This document shows positions 45,387-56,124 of a stretch of 64,000 nucleotides of DNA, in pieces; position 1 is the first letter of the stretch, and each line of letters starts with the position of its first letter. The stretch comes from JALZKA01 sp963725035. GTDB lineage: Bacteria > Actinomycetota > Thermoleophilia > Solirubrobacterales > 70-9. The stretch covers positions 124,001 through 188,000 of the forward strand of contig CAVRWX010000011.1 of NCBI GenBank assembly GCA_963725035.1, read 5' to 3'. Under the pieces are notes generated by a model. The model was not told the DNA's origin. It made no database searches and worked only from the letters and a program-made list of their open reading frames with translations. The position numbers and the translations under genes are program-made.

Positions 45387-46481
45387 ATGCAGGCGCTGGT
45401 CCTCGTCGGCGGGGAGGGAACCCGCCTCCAGCCGCTCACCCTCACGCAGCCCAAGCCGGCGATCCCGCTGGTGGATCGCCCGTTCATCCGCTTCATGGCG
45501 GACTGGCTCGGCCGCCACGGTGTCACGGACATCGTCATGGCCTGCGGCTTTCGCCCTGAGGACCTGCGCTCGGCGCTCGGCGACCAGATCCCGGGCGGGC
45601 CGCGGGTGCGCTACGTCGAAGAGTCCGAGCCGCTCGGCACCGCGGGGCCGATCCGCCTCGCCGCCGACCAGGGGCTCCTCTCCGACCGCTTCCTCGTCCT
45701 GAACGGCGACGTCCTCACGGACCTCGACCTCACCGAGCACATGCGCGTCCATTCCGAGCGCGACGCGGTCGCCTCGCTCGCCCTCTACCCCGTGGACGAT
45801 CCCACGTCATACGGCCTTGTCCGCAAGGACCCCGAGACGGGCGCCGTCACCGAGTTCCTGGAGAAGCCGGAGCCGGCCGAGATCGACACCGACGAGGTGA
45901 ACGCGGGTGCATACGTCCTCGAGCGCTCGGTGGCCGACCTGATCCCCCCGGGCCGCTCGGTCTCGATCGAGCGCGAGATCTTCCCCCGGCTCGTCGGCCA
46001 AGGGCTCTTCGGCCTCCGGCTCGACGGCTACTGGATGGACATCGGCACGCCCGAGCGGTACCTCCAGGCGAGCTGGGACATCCTCACGGGCCGCGTCGAG
46101 ACTGAGGTCGAAAGGCGCGTGTCGGGCGGCGTGGGCATCGACGAGCACGCTGAGGTCGATGGCTCCGCCCATCTCGAGGGCCCTGTCCTGGTCGACTCGG
46201 GCGCCGTCGTAGGGCCCGGCGCTCAAATCGGCCCACATGCGGTCATCGGCCGAGACTCGATTGTCGGAGAGGGTTCGGTCGTGGTCGGTTCGGTCCTACA
46301 CACGGACTGCCTCATCGGAGACGGCGCGCGGATCGAGGGAGCGATCCTCGCGGCTGGCGTCAAGGTGGGCCAGAACGCACTGGTCGAGGACGGCGCGATT
46401 GTGGGCGAAGGCGCCCGGATCGAGCCCGGCGTGCGGCTTGAGCACGATGCGCGCGTGGAACCTGGCATGGTTGCGGCGTGA
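45387..46481 (+). CDS. Sugar-1-phosphate nucleotidyltransferase with left-handed beta-helix tail
   Basis: A 364-residue protein. The catalytic domain has ALVLVGGEGTRLQPLTLTQP (pyrophosphorylase signature), KPAIPLVDRPFIRFM, the metal-binding VLNGDVLTDLD, FLEKPEPAEIDTDEVNAGAY and GYWMDIGTPERYLQA. From about residue 255 hexapeptide repeats (IGPHAVIGRDSIVGEGSVVV) form a beta helix. This is the shape of mannose-1-phosphate guanylyltransferases and related thymidylyl-/uridylyltransferases. The adjacent phosphomannose isomerase favours GDP-mannose. The ATG at 45387 follows the previous stop by one base. Confidence 0.87.
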   Translation: MQALVLVGGEGTRLQPLTLTQPKPAIPLVDRPFIRFMADWLGRHGVTDIVMACGFRPEDLRSALGDQIPGGPRVRYVEESEPLGTAGPIRLAADQGLLSDRFLVLNGDVLTDLDLTEHMRVHSERDAVASLALYPVDDPTSYGLVRKDPETGAVTEFLEKPEPAEIDTDEVNAGAYVLERSVADLIPPGRSVSIEREIFPRLVGQGLFGLRLDGYWMDIGTPERYLQASWDILTGRVETEVERRVSGGVGIDEHAEVDGSAHLEGPVLVDSGAVVGPGAQIGPHAVIGRDSIVGEGSVVVGSVLHTDCLIGDGARIEGAILAAGVKVGQNALVEDGAIVGEGARIEPGVRLEHDARVEPGMVAA

Positions 46482-47503
46482 GCACGTTGCTCGATGACAT
46501 CCGCGCGGTCGATTCGCAGAACCAGCTGGACGATGTCCTGGCCCTGCCCGACCACCTTTCGGACGCTCTCTTCCGGGTCGAGTCCGCGCGCATCCCCGCC
46601 ACCAAGGCGAACGGCCTGGTCGTCTGCGGGATGGGCGGCTCTGCGATCGGCGGCGACCTCGCGCGTGGAGCGTTCGGGAGCCGGACGACCCTGCCCTTCA
46701 CCGTCGTTCGCGATTACAGCCTCGAGCCCTGGACCTCCCCCGAGCGGATGGTCCTCTGCGCGAGCTACTCGGGGAACACCGAGGAGACGCTCGCCGCATT
46801 TGAGGCCGCCGCTGCCGTGGGCGCGAAGCGCGTCGTTACGACGACGGGCGGGGCCCTGGGCGACGCGGCGCGGGAGGCAAACGTGCCGATCATCCCCATC
46901 CCCGCGGCGCTCCAGCCGCGAGCGGCTGTCGGCTACATGTTCGTCGCCGCTGCCGAGGTCGCGACGCTCGCCGGCGCCGCGCCCGCCATCCGCACCGAGA
47001 TCGACGGCGCCGTTGCCCATTTGCGCGCCAGCCGCGATGCGCTGGTCGAGCGCGCGAGCGTCATCGCCGACGTCCTTCACGGCTCGTTCCCGGTCATCTA
47101 CGGATCTGACCTCACCTCTTCCGTCGCCTACCGCTGGAAGACGCAGATCAACGAGAACGCCAAGATCCCAGCCTTCGCCCATTCCCTGCCGGAGATGGAC
47201 CACAACGAGATCGTCGGCTGGGACACCGGCGGCGGCTCGCAACAGTTCTCGGCCGTCTTCCTCGACGACCTCGACCAGCATCCGCGCGCGCGTCAGCGCT
47301 TCGAGTTGACCGCGAACCTCATCGAGTCCTCGGCAGCCGGGCTCATCCAGGTCGAGGCAGAGGGGGAGACCCGCACCGCCCGCATGCTCTGGACGGTGAT
47401 GCTGGGCGACCTCGTCTCGCTCGCCCTGGCCGCGAAGCGAGGCATCGATCCCTCGCCCGTCGAGGTGATCGACACCCTGAAGGCCGAGCTCGGCAAGCTG
47501 TAG
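46478..47503 (+). CDS. Bifunctional phosphoglucose/phosphomannose isomerase (SIS domain)
   Basis: A 341-residue protein with two SIS subdomains. Marks are GLVVCGMGGSAIGGDLARG, the sugar-phosphate-binding CASYSGNTEETLAAFEAA, VTTTGGALGDAAREANVP and the C-terminal SLPEMDHNEIVGWD, with the His/Glu used for ring opening and isomerisation. This short PGI/PMI type occurs in archaea and actinobacteria. It would supply mannose-6-phosphate from fructose-6-phosphate for the nucleotidyltransferase. A phosphomannomutase is not seen in the window. The GTG start overlaps the previous stop (GTGA). Confidence 0.9.
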   Translation: MSTLLDDIRAVDSQNQLDDVLALPDHLSDALFRVESARIPATKANGLVVCGMGGSAIGGDLARGAFGSRTTLPFTVVRDYSLEPWTSPERMVLCASYSGNTEETLAAFEAAAAVGAKRVVTTTGGALGDAAREANVPIIPIPAALQPRAAVGYMFVAAAEVATLAGAAPAIRTEIDGAVAHLRASRDALVERASVIADVLHGSFPVIYGSDLTSSVAYRWKTQINENAKIPAFAHSLPEMDHNEIVGWDTGGGSQQFSAVFLDDLDQHPRARQRFELTANLIESSAAGLIQVEAEGETRTARMLWTVMLGDLVSLALAAKRGIDPSPVEVIDTLKAELGKL

Positions 47504-47514
47504 ATCGCCAACTG

Positions 47515-47528
47515 ACTGATCGGTCAGT
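47515..47528. promoter_or_regulatory. TetR-type operator ACTGATCGGTCAGT upstream of the ABC exporter
   Basis: Perfect 5-bp arms ACTGA/TCAGT around TCGG; counting from one helical half earlier, ACTGAC/GTCAGT also pairs. This is a common operator form of AcrR/TetR repressors of efflux pumps. It lies 22 bases before the GTG of the ATP-binding subunit gene and close to a second inverted repeat GGGCAC-CA-GTGCCC at 47540-47553. Confidence 0.65.
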
Positions 47529-47549
47529 AGTACCCTTGGCTGGGCACCA

Positions 47550-48410
47550 GTGCCCCTTCTCGACGACATCACAGGCGCCGTTCGCGGCGGGATTGGCCGC
47601 GCCGGCGAGGCGTTGATTGCCCTCGGGCGAAACGGCGACCGGCCCGAGCTCGAAGCTACCGAGCCGCCGAAGCCGCCGGCCCCGGTAGTGCTGGCAGCCA
47701 AGGACCTCGCGAAGGTCTATGGCGAGGGCTCGACTGCGGTGCGCGCGCTCGACGGCGCATCGCTTGAGGTGCGCAAGGGCGAGATCGTCGCGATCATGGG
47801 ACCGTCCGGCTCGGGTAAGAGCACGATGCTCCACCTCTTGGGCGCGCTCGAGACGCCATCGGCTGGGCAGGTCAGCCTGGGCGGCGAGCGCTATGACGGC
47901 CTGGATGACGCAGGCCTCACGCGCATTCGCCGCGACCGGATCGGCTTCGTCTTCCAGTTCTTCAACCTCCTGCCCTCGCTGACGGCCGAGGAGAACGTTC
48001 TGCTGCCGGCGCTGATCGCAGGCGAATCCGGTGACCGGGTGCGCTCTCGCTCGCGCGAGCTCCTCGGCGTGGTCGGCCTGGTCGACCGGGTCAGCCACCT
48101 GCCGTCCGAGCTCTCCGGCGGCGAGCAGCAGCGGGTCTCGATCGCTCGCGCGCTTCTTCGCGAGCCGGAGCTGATCCTGGCCGACGAGCCGACAGGGAAT
48201 CTCGACAGCCGCTCGAGCGCCGAGATTCTGGCGCTCCTGCGTGACCTGTCGAACTCGCAGGACCAGACCGTCGTCATGGTCACACACGATCCAGGCGCCG
48301 CGGCTATCGCCGACCGGGTCGTGTTCCTTCGCGACGGCCAGGTCGCGGGCGAGGAGGCCGGTGGCTCGCGGGAGCTGATCTCGGCGGCATTCACGGCGCT
48401 TCAGGCCTGA
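47550..48410 (+). CDS. ABC transporter ATP-binding protein (MacB/LolD type)
   Basis: A 286-residue ATPase. Walker A is MGPSGSGKSTMLHLLGALE at about residue 85, the Q-loop is in GFVFQFFNLLPSLTAEENV, the signature is LPSELSGGEQQRVSIARALL, Walker B is LILADEPTGNLD, and the switch is MVTHDPGAA. The loop spacing and the FtsX-type permease encoded next place it in the MacB/LolD/FtsE group, which drives mechanical transfer or export of lipoproteins, peptides or drugs. About 50 N-terminal residues precede the usual start. A TetR operator upstream suggests drug- or lipid-inducible expression. Confidence 0.93.
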   Translation: MPLLDDITGAVRGGIGRAGEALIALGRNGDRPELEATEPPKPPAPVVLAAKDLAKVYGEGSTAVRALDGASLEVRKGEIVAIMGPSGSGKSTMLHLLGALETPSAGQVSLGGERYDGLDDAGLTRIRRDRIGFVFQFFNLLPSLTAEENVLLPALIAGESGDRVRSRSRELLGVVGLVDRVSHLPSELSGGEQQRVSIARALLREPELILADEPTGNLDSRSSAEILALLRDLSNSQDQTVVMVTHDPGAAAIADRVVFLRDGQVAGEEAGGSRELISAAFTALQA

Positions 48411-48420
48411 GACCAACCCC

Positions 48421-50991
48421 ATGCGCAACTTCGGCTCCCTCGCCCTCAAGCAGGTCCGCTCGCGCCGCGCCCGTTCGCTCCTGACCGCCGCGGGGATCGT
48501 GCTCGGCGTCGGGATGATCCTCGGGGTCCTCCTCCTGTCGGCGACGATCAACCGAACCTTCAAGGACCTCTACGACTCGGTCTACGGCCGAGCCGACCTG
48601 ATCGTCTCTGGAGGCGGTCAGGAGGAGTCGCTTCCCAAGCGCGCCTTCGGAGAGGTCGAGGACACGGCAGGCGTCGATGAGGCCGTCGGCCGGATCTCGA
48701 GCGTCTTCACGCTCGTCGACGGGGACGGCGAGGCGCCGCCCGACGCGACGAAGCAGCTGAACGTCGCGGGCCAGGATCCGGACGCGACGAACGTCACGGA
48801 CTCCGAGACGGTCGCCGGGCGTGACCCCGAGCGCGGCCGCGAGGTCTCGATCCAGGACACCTGGGCGGATGCGAACGACGTCAAGGTCTCCGACCGCATT
48901 TCTCTCGCGACACCCGACGGCGAGCGCCGCTTCGAGGTCGTGGGCTTATTCAAGTTCCAGAGCGGCTTCGAGTTCGGCGGCGAGGGCTTCGCCGTCATGC
49001 CGCTCGATGCGGCACGCAAGGTGATGGACAAGAAGCGCGCCTTTGACGAGATCGACGTGATCGCCGCCGGCGGCGCGGAGACGATCTCCTCACTCGAGCG
49101 GCGCATCGACCGGCGCTTCGGCAAGGGAGTGGATGTCGAGACGCCGCAGACCAAGTCCGAGGACGTCGAATCCCAGCTTCAGGCGTTCAACGCGATCCTC
49201 TACTTCTTCGCGGCGATGGCCCTCTTCGTCGGGGGCTTCCTGATCTTCAACGCCTTCAACATGACCGTGCTCCAGCGCACGCGGGAGATCGGGATGCTCC
49301 GCACGCTCGGGACCCCGCGCCGGAAGATCACCAGCTCCGTGCTCCGCGAGGCCGCGCTCCTGGGGATCCTCGGTGCTGTGCTCGGACTGGGCCTCGGTTT
49401 CGCGCTCGCCTACGCGCTGGCGGAGTTCGTCCGAGCGCTCGACTTCCCAGTCGGCAAGCTGACCTTTGAGTGGTGGGCGCCGATCGCGGCCGTCGCCACC
49501 GGCCTCGTGACGGCGGTCCTGGGCGCCTATGCGCCCGCGCGCCGCGCTGGGAAGACGTCGCCGATCCGCGCCGTCCTGGGCTCGGATGAGCTGAGGCCGA
49601 AGCCACAACCGCGCCGGGCAGGCGTCGGCGCCGCGCTAATCGTCTTCGGCCTCGCGGGTGCGTTCTGGCTGGGCGCCGCCGAGGAGACCACCCCCATCGT
49701 TGCGGCTGCGGGCATGACAGGGACGGTGGCGATCTTCTTCGGGATCGCACTGGTCGCGCCGTTCGTGGTCAAGCCGCTCGTGCGCGTTCTCTCGTGGCCC
49801 GTGCGGCGCATCCTGCCCGTCGAGGGCAGGCTCGCCTCCGACGCGGCACGCTCGGACCCAGGGCGCACAGCCGCCACTGCAACCGCGCTTTTGATCGGCC
49901 TCTCCCTCGTCGTCGCCGTCAACAGCCTCGGATCGAGCTTCCTGGGCACGATCTCCGACGAGTTCGACCGCGCCTTCGCGCGGGACCTCACCGTTCAGCC
50001 GTCCGGCCTCTCTCCGGGCCAGGGTCCCCAGCAGACCATCGGGGACCGCCTCTCCGAGCGCCTGGCGAAGATCCCCGAGGCGGCGGTCGTCGCGCGCGAG
50101 CGCTTCCTTTACACCACCGACCTGCCCGGTCCCAAGGGGAAGACGAAGTCGGACGGCTTGATCATCGCTTTCGAGCCGGCCGAGTACGAGGAGGTCGACA
50201 CGACCGACATCCAGGGCGCGCCGCGGGAGGAAGTCTTCGAGCGGATGCGCGAGGGCGAGGTGACGGTCGGCAAGGGCTATGCCGACGAGGAGGACCTGGT
50301 GGTGGGGGACACCCTGCGCCTGGAGGGACCGTCGGGCGATCAGAAGGCGCGGATCGCCGGCATCGTCGAGACCGTCCTCTTCGGCGGTCAGACCGTCGGG
50401 ATGTCCCTCGAGACGATGCGGAAGGTCTATGGCGTGACCGCCGACTCGGAGCTTGCGCTCAAGGCGACGTCCGTCGCGAACCGGCCGGTGCTCGAGGACA
50501 AGGTCAGAAGGATCGTCCGCGAGGACTATCCGAACCTTGCGGTGCTCTCGAACACCGAGCTCAAGGCGAACGTCGAGGATCAGGTGAACCAGCAGTTCGC
50601 GACCTTCTACGCCATCGTCGGCGTTGCAATCTTCGCCAGCCTCTTCGGGATCATCAACACGCTCACGATGTCGGTCCTCGAGCGGACACGCGAGATCGGC
50701 GTGCTCCGGGCGCTCGGCGCCTCGCGCTGGCAGATCCGCCGCCAGGTCGCAGCCGAGAGCGTCGTGATCGGCCTGGTCGGCGCCCTTCTGGGAGTTGCCG
50801 TGGGAGCCGGCCTGGGCTGGGCGCTCCTCCAGGGGCTCGCGTCAGGCGTGCCTGGTGTCTCTTACAGACCGCCGGTTGCGGCCATGGTGGCCGTGGCGCT
50901 GGCGGGGATCATCCTTGGCCTGATCGCTGCGATCCTTCCGGCGCGCCGAGCGGCGCGCCTGGACGTGATCCAGGCGATCTCGTATGAATGA
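48421..50991 (+). CDS. ABC transporter permease with two FtsX domains
   Basis: An 856-residue membrane protein. The first helix (SLLTAAGIVLGVGMILGVLL) is followed by a large extracytoplasmic MacB-type periplasmic-core domain (residues about 45-250) and a first FtsX domain of three helices (about 260-385, with FNAFNMTVLQRTREIGMLRT). The protein then repeats the plan: helices near 400-450 and 490-520, a second extracellular domain, and a C-terminal FtsX domain (TLTMSVLERTREIGVLRALG). The two coupling motifs 'ERTREIGxLRxLG' are a clear internal duplication. It forms the exporter with the ATPase encoded just upstream. Confidence 0.92.
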   Translation: MRNFGSLALKQVRSRRARSLLTAAGIVLGVGMILGVLLLSATINRTFKDLYDSVYGRADLIVSGGGQEESLPKRAFGEVEDTAGVDEAVGRISSVFTLVDGDGEAPPDATKQLNVAGQDPDATNVTDSETVAGRDPERGREVSIQDTWADANDVKVSDRISLATPDGERRFEVVGLFKFQSGFEFGGEGFAVMPLDAARKVMDKKRAFDEIDVIAAGGAETISSLERRIDRRFGKGVDVETPQTKSEDVESQLQAFNAILYFFAAMALFVGGFLIFNAFNMTVLQRTREIGMLRTLGTPRRKITSSVLREAALLGILGAVLGLGLGFALAYALAEFVRALDFPVGKLTFEWWAPIAAVATGLVTAVLGAYAPARRAGKTSPIRAVLGSDELRPKPQPRRAGVGAALIVFGLAGAFWLGAAEETTPIVAAAGMTGTVAIFFGIALVAPFVVKPLVRVLSWPVRRILPVEGRLASDAARSDPGRTAATATALLIGLSLVVAVNSLGSSFLGTISDEFDRAFARDLTVQPSGLSPGQGPQQTIGDRLSERLAKIPEAAVVARERFLYTTDLPGPKGKTKSDGLIIAFEPAEYEEVDTTDIQGAPREEVFERMREGEVTVGKGYADEEDLVVGDTLRLEGPSGDQKARIAGIVETVLFGGQTVGMSLETMRKVYGVTADSELALKATSVANRPVLEDKVRRIVREDYPNLAVLSNTELKANVEDQVNQQFATFYAIVGVAIFASLFGIINTLTMSVLERTREIGVLRALGASRWQIRRQVAAESVVIGLVGALLGVAVGAGLGWALLQGLASGVPGVSYRPPVAAMVAVALAGIILGLIAAILPARRAARLDVIQAISYE

Positions 50992-51748
50992 GGGCGTGAA
51001 CGCCCAAGGAAGGGACCTGAGAAGCGCTGCGGGCCGAACTGTCTTCGTGCTCTCGCTCCTCTTGACGCTGGCCGGCATCGCCATTGCGCCCGCCGGCGCC
51101 GCCGACCCCGACCGGCAACTCGAGTTCGGCGACTCGGTGCAGGGCCGCGACCTCCGCGCATACCGGGTGGGGCCGAAGGATGCGGATCGCGTCGTGCTCG
51201 TCATCGGCTCGTTCCATGGCGACGAGGACGAGGGGCATGAGATCGTCGCGCGCCTGCGCGACGAGAGCCCCAACACGTTCGCGATGTGGCTGGTGACGAC
51301 GGCGAACCCCGACGGCATCGCTCAGAATCAGCGAAAGAACGCCCACGGGGTCGACCTCAATCGCAACTTCTCCGTCGGCTGGAAGGCGAACTCGGACACC
51401 TCGAGCGGCTACTACCCCGGCCCGAAGCCGTTCTCCGAGCCCGAGTCGCGAGCGGTCAGGCGGCTCGCCAGGCGGATCGACCCAGACCTCTCGATCTTCT
51501 ACCACCAGCCGTGGAACCAGGTCCTCGGCTCCTGCAAGGGCCCCGACCGCGTGCAGCGCCGCTACGCGAACCTCGTGAACATGGAGTTCGCATGCCGAGG
51601 CGGCGACCTGCCAGGCACGGCGACGAAGTGGTTCAACCGCAAGCCCGGCCGCCGCGCATTCGTGGTCGAACTGGCTGCCGGCGAGCTGTCATCGAGCGCG
51701 GCCGCCAAGCACGCCCGAGCCGTCACGAACATCGCCCGCCCGGGCTAG
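50984..51748 (+). CDS. Exported M14 family zinc carboxypeptidase-like protein
   Basis: A 254-residue protein. An N-terminal export helix (TVFVLSLLLTLAGIAIAPAGAA) is followed by the metallocarboxypeptidase core: zinc ligands His and Glu in GSFHGDEDEGHEIV, TANPDG, the substrate-binding VDLNRNFSVGW (Asn-Arg), the third zinc ligand in SIFYHQP, and the catalytic Glu in RAFVVELAAGEL. The compact form resembles MpaA-like murein-peptide amidases, so cell-wall peptide trimming is likely. It overlaps the permease end by 8 bases, and its stop shares CTAG with the convergent macro-domain gene. Confidence 0.85.
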   Translation: MNEGVNAQGRDLRSAAGRTVFVLSLLLTLAGIAIAPAGAADPDRQLEFGDSVQGRDLRAYRVGPKDADRVVLVIGSFHGDEDEGHEIVARLRDESPNTFAMWLVTTANPDGIAQNQRKNAHGVDLNRNFSVGWKANSDTSSGYYPGPKPFSEPESRAVRRLARRIDPDLSIFYHQPWNQVLGSCKGPDRVQRRYANLVNMEFACRGGDLPGTATKWFNRKPGRRAFVVELAAGELSSSAAAKHARAVTNIARPG

Positions 51749-52248
51749 GCCAGCGCTTTCGAGAACGCGTCGTAGGCGGTGTCGCCGAAGAGCCAGAAGC
51801 GCGCCTCGTCGATCGTCGCGTGGCGGTCGAGGCCCGCGCGCACTGACGCGATCGCGACCTCCGCGGCCTCATCCATCGGGTACGAGTAGACGCCGGTTGA
51901 GATGGCTGGGAGCGCGATCGTCCGGCACTGATGCTCAGCCGCGAGATTCAGCGCTTGCGAATAGCAGGAGGCCAGCGCCTCAGCCTCGCCTTCGGCGCCG
52001 CCGTGCCAGACAGGACCGACCGCATGGATCACGTACCGAGCCTGCAGGTTGCCCGCACCGGTGATCTTCGCCTCGCCGGTGTTGCACCCACCCAAGAGCC
52101 GGCATTCCTCAAGGAGGTCAGGGCCGGCGGCACGGTGAATGGCACCGTCGACGCCACCACCTCCGAGCAGGCTCGAATTGGCCGCGTTGACGATCGCATC
52201 GACCTCATCAGAGGTGATGTCGCCAAGGTGAAGCGTGATCACGCCCAT
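51745..52248 (-). CDS. Macro-domain protein (YmdB-like ADP-ribose/O-acetyl-ADP-ribose hydrolase)
   Basis: A 167-residue single macro domain. The ligand-binding motifs are HLGDITSDEVDAIVNAANSS, LLGGGGVDGAIHRAAGPDLL, CNTGEAKITGAGNL, VIHAVGPVW and the phosphate loop PAISTGVYSYPMDEAAEVAI. This close match to the YmdB/MacroD class suggests removal of ADP-ribose from proteins or deacetylation of O-acetyl-ADP-ribose. Length and start are normal. It is followed by arfB after reading across 4 bases on the same strand order, and is convergent with the M14 gene. Confidence 0.92.
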   Translation of the reverse strand: MGVITLHLGDITSDEVDAIVNAANSSLLGGGGVDGAIHRAAGPDLLEECRLLGGCNTGEAKITGAGNLQARYVIHAVGPVWHGGAEGEAEALASCYSQALNLAAEHQCRTIALPAISTGVYSYPMDEAAEVAIASVRAGLDRHATIDEARFWLFGDTAYDAFSKALA

Positions 52249-52251
52249 TGC

Positions 52252-52656
52252 TCAGTCGTCCATCGACGGGCGCCGCCGCTGCTGCTTTCGCTCGCCGCGC
52301 TGGCGCTTCTCGGCCAGGCGCCGCTCGCGCGCTGAGCGGCCCGGGCGGGTCGCCTGGCGCGGGCGACGGCGCTCCAGGCCCTTGCGGATGCGCTCGGCCA
52401 GGCGCTCGAGCGCGAGGTCGCGGTTGCGCGCCTGCGAGCGGGCGTCTTGCGCCACCGCCGTCACGCGCTTTCCGTAGCGATGCGCGAGACGCTCCTTCTG
52501 CTCAGCGCTCAGCGTGGCCGATTCCGCGATCTCGAACACCGCTTCGATCCGCGACGCAGTGACGTTCGCGTGCTGCCCGCCCGGCCCGGACGAGCGGCTC
52601 GCGCGCAGCTCGATCTCGCTCAGCGGGATGCTCAGGTTCGAGGCGATGCGCAGCAT
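52252..52656 (-). CDS. arfB: Alternative ribosome-rescue factor B (ArfB/YaeJ, ICT1-like peptidyl-tRNA hydrolase)
   Basis: A 134-residue protein. The GGQ catalytic loop is in RASRSSGPGGQHANVTASRI at about residue 27, with no codon-recognition domain. The C-terminal tail is strongly basic (RRRPRQATRPGRSARERRLA onward), as needed to thread into the empty mRNA channel of stalled ribosomes. This is the ArfB design; it frees nascent chains when no stop codon is in the A site. It lies upstream of and on the same strand as the macro-domain gene, 3 bases apart. Confidence 0.92.
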   Translation of the reverse strand: MLRIASNLSIPLSEIELRASRSSGPGGQHANVTASRIEAVFEIAESATLSAEQKERLAHRYGKRVTAVAQDARSQARNRDLALERLAERIRKGLERRRPRQATRPGRSARERRLAEKRQRGERKQQRRRPSMDD

Positions 52657-52699
52657 GGTGCGGCCACAGTAGTCGCCGCGCTGCGAACCGTCCGGCCGC

Positions 52700-54142
<1,443 letters not shown>

Positions 54143-54192
54143 GCGATCAAGGGTACCGGCGGAGTCGTGGCCTTGGGTAGCCTCCCCACGCG

Positions 54193-55221
54193 ATGAAAGC
54201 GATGGTGATGGCGGCAGGGCTGGGCACGCGGCTGCGCCCGCTCACCTACGAGGTGCCGAAGCCGATGGTGCCGGTCGCAAACCGCCCCGTGATCGAGCTG
54301 ATCCTGCGCTCGCTTGCGAAGGGCGGCGTCGCCGACGTCGTTTGCAATCTCCACTGGTTCCCCGAGACGATCGAGGGCCGGCTGGGCGACGGCTCGGACC
54401 TCGGCGTGAAGCTGACCTACTCGCATGAGGAGAAGCTGCTGGGCACCGCGGGCGGCGTTCGCAACGTTCGTGACTTCTTCGGTGACGAGCCGTTTCTCGT
54501 CATGGCGGGGGACGCGCTTACTGACATCGACTTCGCCGCGCTCGCGGCCGCTCATGAGCGGAACGACGGCCTCGCGACGCTTGCCGTGAAGAAGGTGACC
54601 GACACTCAGGAGTTCGGCGTGGTCGTGACCGGCTCCGACGGGCGCGTCCAGGGCTTTCAGGAGAAGCCCGACCCCGCCGAAGCGCTCTCCGACCTGGCGA
54701 ACTGCATGATCTACGCGTTCAGCCCCGAGATCTTCGACCATTTCCCCGCCATGGACGCACCCGACTTCGCCCTCGACGTGTTCCCGGCTCTACTGGACGG
54801 CGACATTCCTTTCTTCGTCCACGAGACGGACGGCTACTGGAACGACGTCGGTTCGCCGGCCGAGTATCTGCAGGGCAACCTGGACGTCGCGTCGGGTCAC
54901 GTCGACGTCGAGTGGTCGGGCGAACTGGTCGAGTCGAGCGCCGATCCGGGCGAGCCGGGCGAGCACGCCCTGGGCTCCGAGCAGGCCGGGCTGCCCGCGG
55001 ACGCCGAGGTGGACGGACGAGTCCTGGTCGGGCGCGATGCCGAGGTTGGCGCGGGCGTGCGGATCGATGGCCCCTGCGTGATCGGCGATCGCGCGAAGAT
55101 CGGCGACGGCGCGCGCATCAAGTCCTCCGTCCTCCTGCCGGATGCGGAGGTGCCCGCGGAGTGCTACCTCGTGGGCGCGATCGCCGGGCGGTCGGGCTCG
55201 CTGACGACGGAGGCAAAGTGA
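54193..55221 (+). CDS. Sugar-1-phosphate nucleotidyltransferase (second copy)
   Basis: A 342-residue enzyme: MVMAAGLGTRLRPLTYEVPK signature, KPMVPVANRPVIELIL, the metal site LVMAGDALTDIDF, FQEKPDPAEALSDLANCMIY and GYWNDVGSPAEYLQG. The linker (residues about 245-270) is Glu/Gly-rich, and a short beta-helix tail follows (GRVLVGRDAEVGAGVRIDG). Glucose-1-phosphate thymidylyl-/uridylyl- or mannose-1-phosphate guanylyl-transfer are all possible; residues do not decide. It is only about 40% like the copy at 45387-46481 by eye. It overlaps thrB by GTGA although the two pathways are unrelated. Confidence 0.83.
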   Translation: MKAMVMAAGLGTRLRPLTYEVPKPMVPVANRPVIELILRSLAKGGVADVVCNLHWFPETIEGRLGDGSDLGVKLTYSHEEKLLGTAGGVRNVRDFFGDEPFLVMAGDALTDIDFAALAAAHERNDGLATLAVKKVTDTQEFGVVVTGSDGRVQGFQEKPDPAEALSDLANCMIYAFSPEIFDHFPAMDAPDFALDVFPALLDGDIPFFVHETDGYWNDVGSPAEYLQGNLDVASGHVDVEWSGELVESSADPGEPGEHALGSEQAGLPADAEVDGRVLVGRDAEVGAGVRIDGPCVIGDRAKIGDGARIKSSVLLPDAEVPAECYLVGAIAGRSGSLTTEAK

Positions 55222-56103
55222 CCGCTAGGAGAAGGCTCGTCTCGGTCCCTGCGACCTCGGCCAATCTGGGCCCGGGCTTCGACGTGTTCGCGGCCGCCCT
55301 CGCCCTGAACCTGGAGCTCGAGGTGTGGGAGGCCGAGCAGTTCGCCATCGACACCGGTGAAGACCAGCTTCCGCGCGATCGCTCCAACCTGTGCGTCCGC
55401 GCCTTCGAAGAGCTGCACTCTGCCGACGGCGTCCACTTCGAGATGACCTCTCAGATCCCGCTCGCGCGCGGCCTGGGCTCGAGCGCCGCGGCGATCGTGG
55501 CCGGCCTGATGGCGGCCGACCACATGTACGAGCTCGCGCTCAGCCGCGAAGAGATTTACGCGAAGGCCGTCGCGATCGAGGGCCATCCCGACAACGTCGC
55601 CGCCGCGCTCTACGGCGGATTCACGATCTGCCCGCGGCCGGAGCATGGCGGGCTTCCCGCCCCTATTCGCCTGGAGCCGCCGGAGGGCGTTGAGGCGGTC
55701 GTCGTGATCCCGAGCGAGGAGGTGCCCACGGCCGAGGCGCGGGCGGCGCTCCCGGCTGAGGTCCCGTTCGCTGACGCGGTGGAGAACGTCGCGGCCGCGT
55801 CCCAGCTCGCCTTGGGCTTGGAGCGCTCGGACCTGGCGCTCATTCGCCGGGGCCTGGCCGACACGCTTCATCAGCCTCACCGCGAAGCTCTTTACCCACG
55901 CTCGATGGAGCTGGTCCGCCACGCGACCGGGATGGGCGCCCTTGGCGCGACGATCTCGGGTGCGGGCCCCGACGGTGCTCATCTGGAGCTTCTGGCAAGA
56001 CACGGGCAAGGTGGTGTCCGCGCTCGAGAAGGAGGTAGCGGGCTGGGCCGAGGTCCTCCGCGTCCCCTTCAGCCCCGTCGGGGCGGACGTCCCCGAGCTG
56101 TAG
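55218..56103 (+). CDS. thrB: Homoserine kinase (GHMP family), one frameshift
   Basis: The enzyme phosphorylates homoserine for threonine synthesis. GHMP marks are VSVPATSANLGPGFDVFAAA, the ATP loop IPLARGLGSSAAAIVAGLMA, AIEGHPDNVAAALYGG and the C-terminal GALGATISGAGP. The frame then breaks at the CCCC of 55967-55970 (one C too many). Without it the chain runs PTVLIWSFWQDTGKVVSALE to a TAG at 56101-56103, giving about 294 residues. The GTG start overlaps the previous stop. The last 18 bases of the gene are repeated directly after it. Confidence 0.92.
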
Positions 56104-56122
56104 CGACGTCCCCGGGCTGTAG
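56086..56122 (+). repeat. 18-bp direct repeat duplicating the 3' end of thrB
   Basis: GACGTCCCCGAGCTGTAG (56086-56103) and GACGTCCCCGGGCTGTAG (56105-56122) differ at one base and carry the same stop codon. A small tandem duplication, perhaps by slippage, has added a spare stop just before the convergent gene's CTAG at 56125-56128. Confidence 0.75.
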
Positions 56123-56124
56123 AT

